The translations under genes were made by a program, and so were the position numbers. Below, in pieces: positions 62,121-64,000 of a stretch of 64,000 nucleotides of DNA. Below the pieces are notes generated by a model. That model was not told where the DNA came from. It saw nothing but the letters and a program-made list of their open reading frames with translations, and searched no databases. This DNA comes from Piscicola geometra (Eukaryota; Annelida; Clitellata; Hirudinida; Piscicolidae). How positions within the stretch are numbered: the first letter of the stretch is position 1; each line of letters begins with the position of its first letter. The DNA is taken from contig OX030955.1 of the NCBI GenBank assembly GCA_943735955.1, positions 608,234 through 672,233 on the forward strand, in the 5' to 3' direction.

Positions 62121-62210
62121 CTGGTCATCAGCAGCAGAGGGAACATTCTCGAGTGCATTGTTCGTGACTTCGAGTGCTGCAGGCATCAGCGCCAGGGAGC
62201 CTGCGTGTGC
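62121..62210 (-). CDS. Candidate exon, probably of the CABLES gene
   Basis: Between acceptor CTCAAAG and donor GTGGGT: AHAGSLALMPAALEVTNNAL then ENVPSAADDQ, 30 codons, phase 0 at both ends, non-repetitive. Linkage to CABLES is inferred. Confidence 0.4.
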
Positions 62211-62229
62211 CTTTGAGGTGCTGTGCGTG

Positions 62230-63060
62230 TGGTTGTGTTGAGGTTGTTGTGGTTGTTGTGGTAGTTGTGGTTGTTGTGGTAGTTGTGGTTGTTGTGGTAG
62301 TTGTGGTTGTTGTGGTAGTTGTGGTTGTTGTGGTAGTTGTGGTTGTTGTGGTGGTTGTTGTGGTGGTTGTGGTTGTTGTTGGGGTGGTTGTGGTGGTTGT
62401 TGGGGTGGTTGTTGTGGTAGTTGTGGTTGTTGTGGTTGTGTTGTGGTGGTTGGGGTGGTTGTTGAGGTGGTTGTGGTGGTTGTTGGGGTGGTTGTTGTGG
62501 TTGTTGTTGGGGTGGTTGTTGTGGTAGTTGTGGTGGTTATTGTGGTGGTTGTTGGGGTGGTTGTTGGGATGGTTGTTGGGGTGGTTGTTGGGGTGGTTGT
62601 TGTGGTAGTTGTGGTTGTTGTGGTAGTTGTGGTTGTTGTGGTTGTTAGGGTGGTTGTTGGGATGGTTGTTGGGGTGGTTGTTGGGATGGTTGTTGGGGTA
62701 GTTGTGGTAGTAGTGGTTGTTGGGGTAGTTGGGGTTGTTGGGGTGGTTGTGTTGTGGTTGTGTTGTGGTAGTTGGGATGGTTGTGTTGTGGTTGTTGGGG
62801 TGGTTGATGTAGTGGCTGTGTTGTGGGAGGAGAGGGGTTGATGGTGGTTGTTGTAGCTGTAAAAGTTGTAGTGGTAGTAGTTTTTGTAGTGGTGGTGGTT
62901 GTTGTGGCAGTGGTAATAGTTGCTTTTAGCGGTATTTGTTTTGTTGTTGTGGTAGTAGTGGTTGTATTAGTGGTGATGGTAGTGGTAGTAGTGGTTGTAT
63001 TAGTGGTGATGGTAATGGTGGTTGGGGTGGTGGTGGTTGGGGTGGTGGTGGTTGTAGTAG
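62230..63060. repeat. GTTGTGGTAGTTGTG / GGTTGTTGGGGT repeat
   Basis: About 830 bp of G/T-only compound repeat; poly-Val, Gly/Cys and Trp/Leu frames over it are artefacts. Confidence 0.95.
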
Positions 63061-63167
63061 TGGTTATACTTGTACGTAAAACGTTTGAATGAGGAATAAA
63101 CAACAACAACAGCAACAGCAAAATACAACAATAACAACAAAAACAAAACAAAAAACAACAACAACAC

Positions 63168-63245
63168 CTGACGACACTGGGCGACTTGTAGGGGATGTTG
63201 GAGAAGATGACCAATGGCGACCTCCTGCTCGAGATCAACATCACC
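63168..63245 (-). CDS. Candidate exon, probably of the CABLES gene
   Basis: Between acceptor CAACAG and donor GTGTTG: VMLISSRRSPLVIFSNIPYK then SPSVVR. Non-repetitive, sits between two large arrays; acceptor formed by a (CAA)n tract. Confidence 0.4.
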
Positions 63246-63246
63246 C

Positions 63247-64000
63247 TGTTGTTGTTGTTGTTGTTGTAGGTGTTGTAGGTGAAGTGTTCTAAGGTTGTTG
63301 TTGTTGTTGTTGTTGTTGTAGGTGAAGTGTTTTAAGGTTGTTGTTGTTGTTGTAGGTGAAGTGTTTTAAGGTTGTTGTTGTTGTAGGTGAAGTGTTTTAA
63401 GGTTGTTGTTGTTGTTGTTGTTGTAGGTGAAGTGTTTTAAGGTTGTTGTTGTTGTTGTTGTTGTAGGTGAAGTGTTTTAAGGTTGTTGTTGTTGTTGTTG
63501 TAGGTGAAGTGTTTTAAGGTTGTTGTTGTTGTAGGTGAAGTGTTTTAAGGTTGTTGTTGTTGTAGGTGAAGTGTTTTAAGGTTGTTGTTGTTGTTGTAGG
63601 TGAAGTGTTTTAAGGTTGTTGTTGTTGTTGTTGTAGGTGAAGTGTTTTAAGGTTGTTGTTGTTGTAGGTGAAGTGTTTTAAGGTTGTTGTTGTTGTAGGT
63701 GAAGTGTTTTAAGGTTGTTGTTGTTGTTGTTGTAGGTGAAGTGTTTTAAGGTTGTTGTTGTTGTTGTTGTTGTAGGTGAAGTGTTTTAAGGTTGTTGTTG
63801 TTGTTGTTGTAGGTGAAGTGTTTTAAGGTTGTTGTTGTTGTTGTTGTTGTAGGTGAAGTGTTTTAAGGTTGTTGTTGTTGTTGTTGTTGTAGGTGAAGTG
63901 TTTTAAGGTTGTTGCTGTTGTTGTTGTTGTTGTTGTTGTAGGTGAAGTGTTTTAAGGTTGTTGCTGTTGTTGTTGTTGTTGTTGTAGGTGAAGTGTTTTA
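63247..64000. repeat. TAGGTGAAGTGTTTTAAG + (GTT)n minisatellite, runs off the window
   Basis: About 20 units, each a constant 18-bp core plus a GTT run of 3 to 9 repeats, so unit length varies only through the triplet run. Two units near the right edge carry a GCT interruption. Confidence 0.95.

Overview
This window is nuclear DNA of an animal, most likely a spiralian-type invertebrate, although I cannot name the species. The evidence is spliced genes with GT-AG introns, metazoan protein families (CABLES, DUSP14-like, BOLL/DAZ, GABARAP, AP-1 gamma adaptin, UBAC2), tRNA-derived SINEs, a hAT transposon relic, a MITE-like element and an extreme load of micro- and minisatellites. I see no prokaryotic organisation and no CRISPR array. 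Most long open frames in the window are translations of simple repeats. The real genes are strings of short exons that had to be assembled from splice sites, phase and family resemblance.

Layout, left to right. TRMT2A 3' half (+, 344-2402). A repeat-rich gap. A C2H2 zinc-finger protein (-, 5370-8204) whose intron holds a degraded hAT element. DNAJC19/TIM14 (+, 9110-10140). UBAC2 (-, 11244-13368, complete, 9 exons). A short terminal-inverted-repeat element (13769-14495). IMMP2L (-, 14540-16286, 5 exons). A BOLL/DAZ-like germline RNA-binding protein (+, 18168-24436) with two kilobase-scale minisatellites in one intron. AP1G1 (-, 25720-34958, complete, 22 exons). CDC6 (+, 35810-39270), divergent from AP1G1. 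A 33-bp array open in several frames (40583-41760). A 567-codon low-complexity ORF with one membrane segment (45780-47483). A DUSP14-like phosphatase (+, 48753-52849) with a roughly 2-kb array of a 10-bp repeat in intron 1. A GABARAP/ATG8 protein (+, 53714-55241) that ends exactly at its conjugation glycine. The C-terminal half of a CABLES protein (-, 56981-58866), with probable further 5' exons up to about 63.2 kb, and another array running off the right edge.

The genes are ordinary housekeeping and cell-cycle genes: tRNA methylation, mitochondrial import and proteolysis, ER ubiquitin biology, clathrin adaptor, replication licensing, autophagy and CDK regulation. I see no shared pathway among them. 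The striking feature is the relationship between tandem repeats and splicing. In AP1G1 at least twelve of 21 acceptors, and many acceptors in other genes, sit directly on (CA)n, (CCA)n, (CAT)n, (TAC)n or longer repeats, and in two cases on telomere-like CCCTAA repeats. In these introns the expanded repeat has taken the place of the polypyrimidine tract. Repeats also run inside reading frames (poly-Ser in CDC6, Gln/His tracts in BOLL, Asn/His tracts in the zinc-finger protein) without breaking them.
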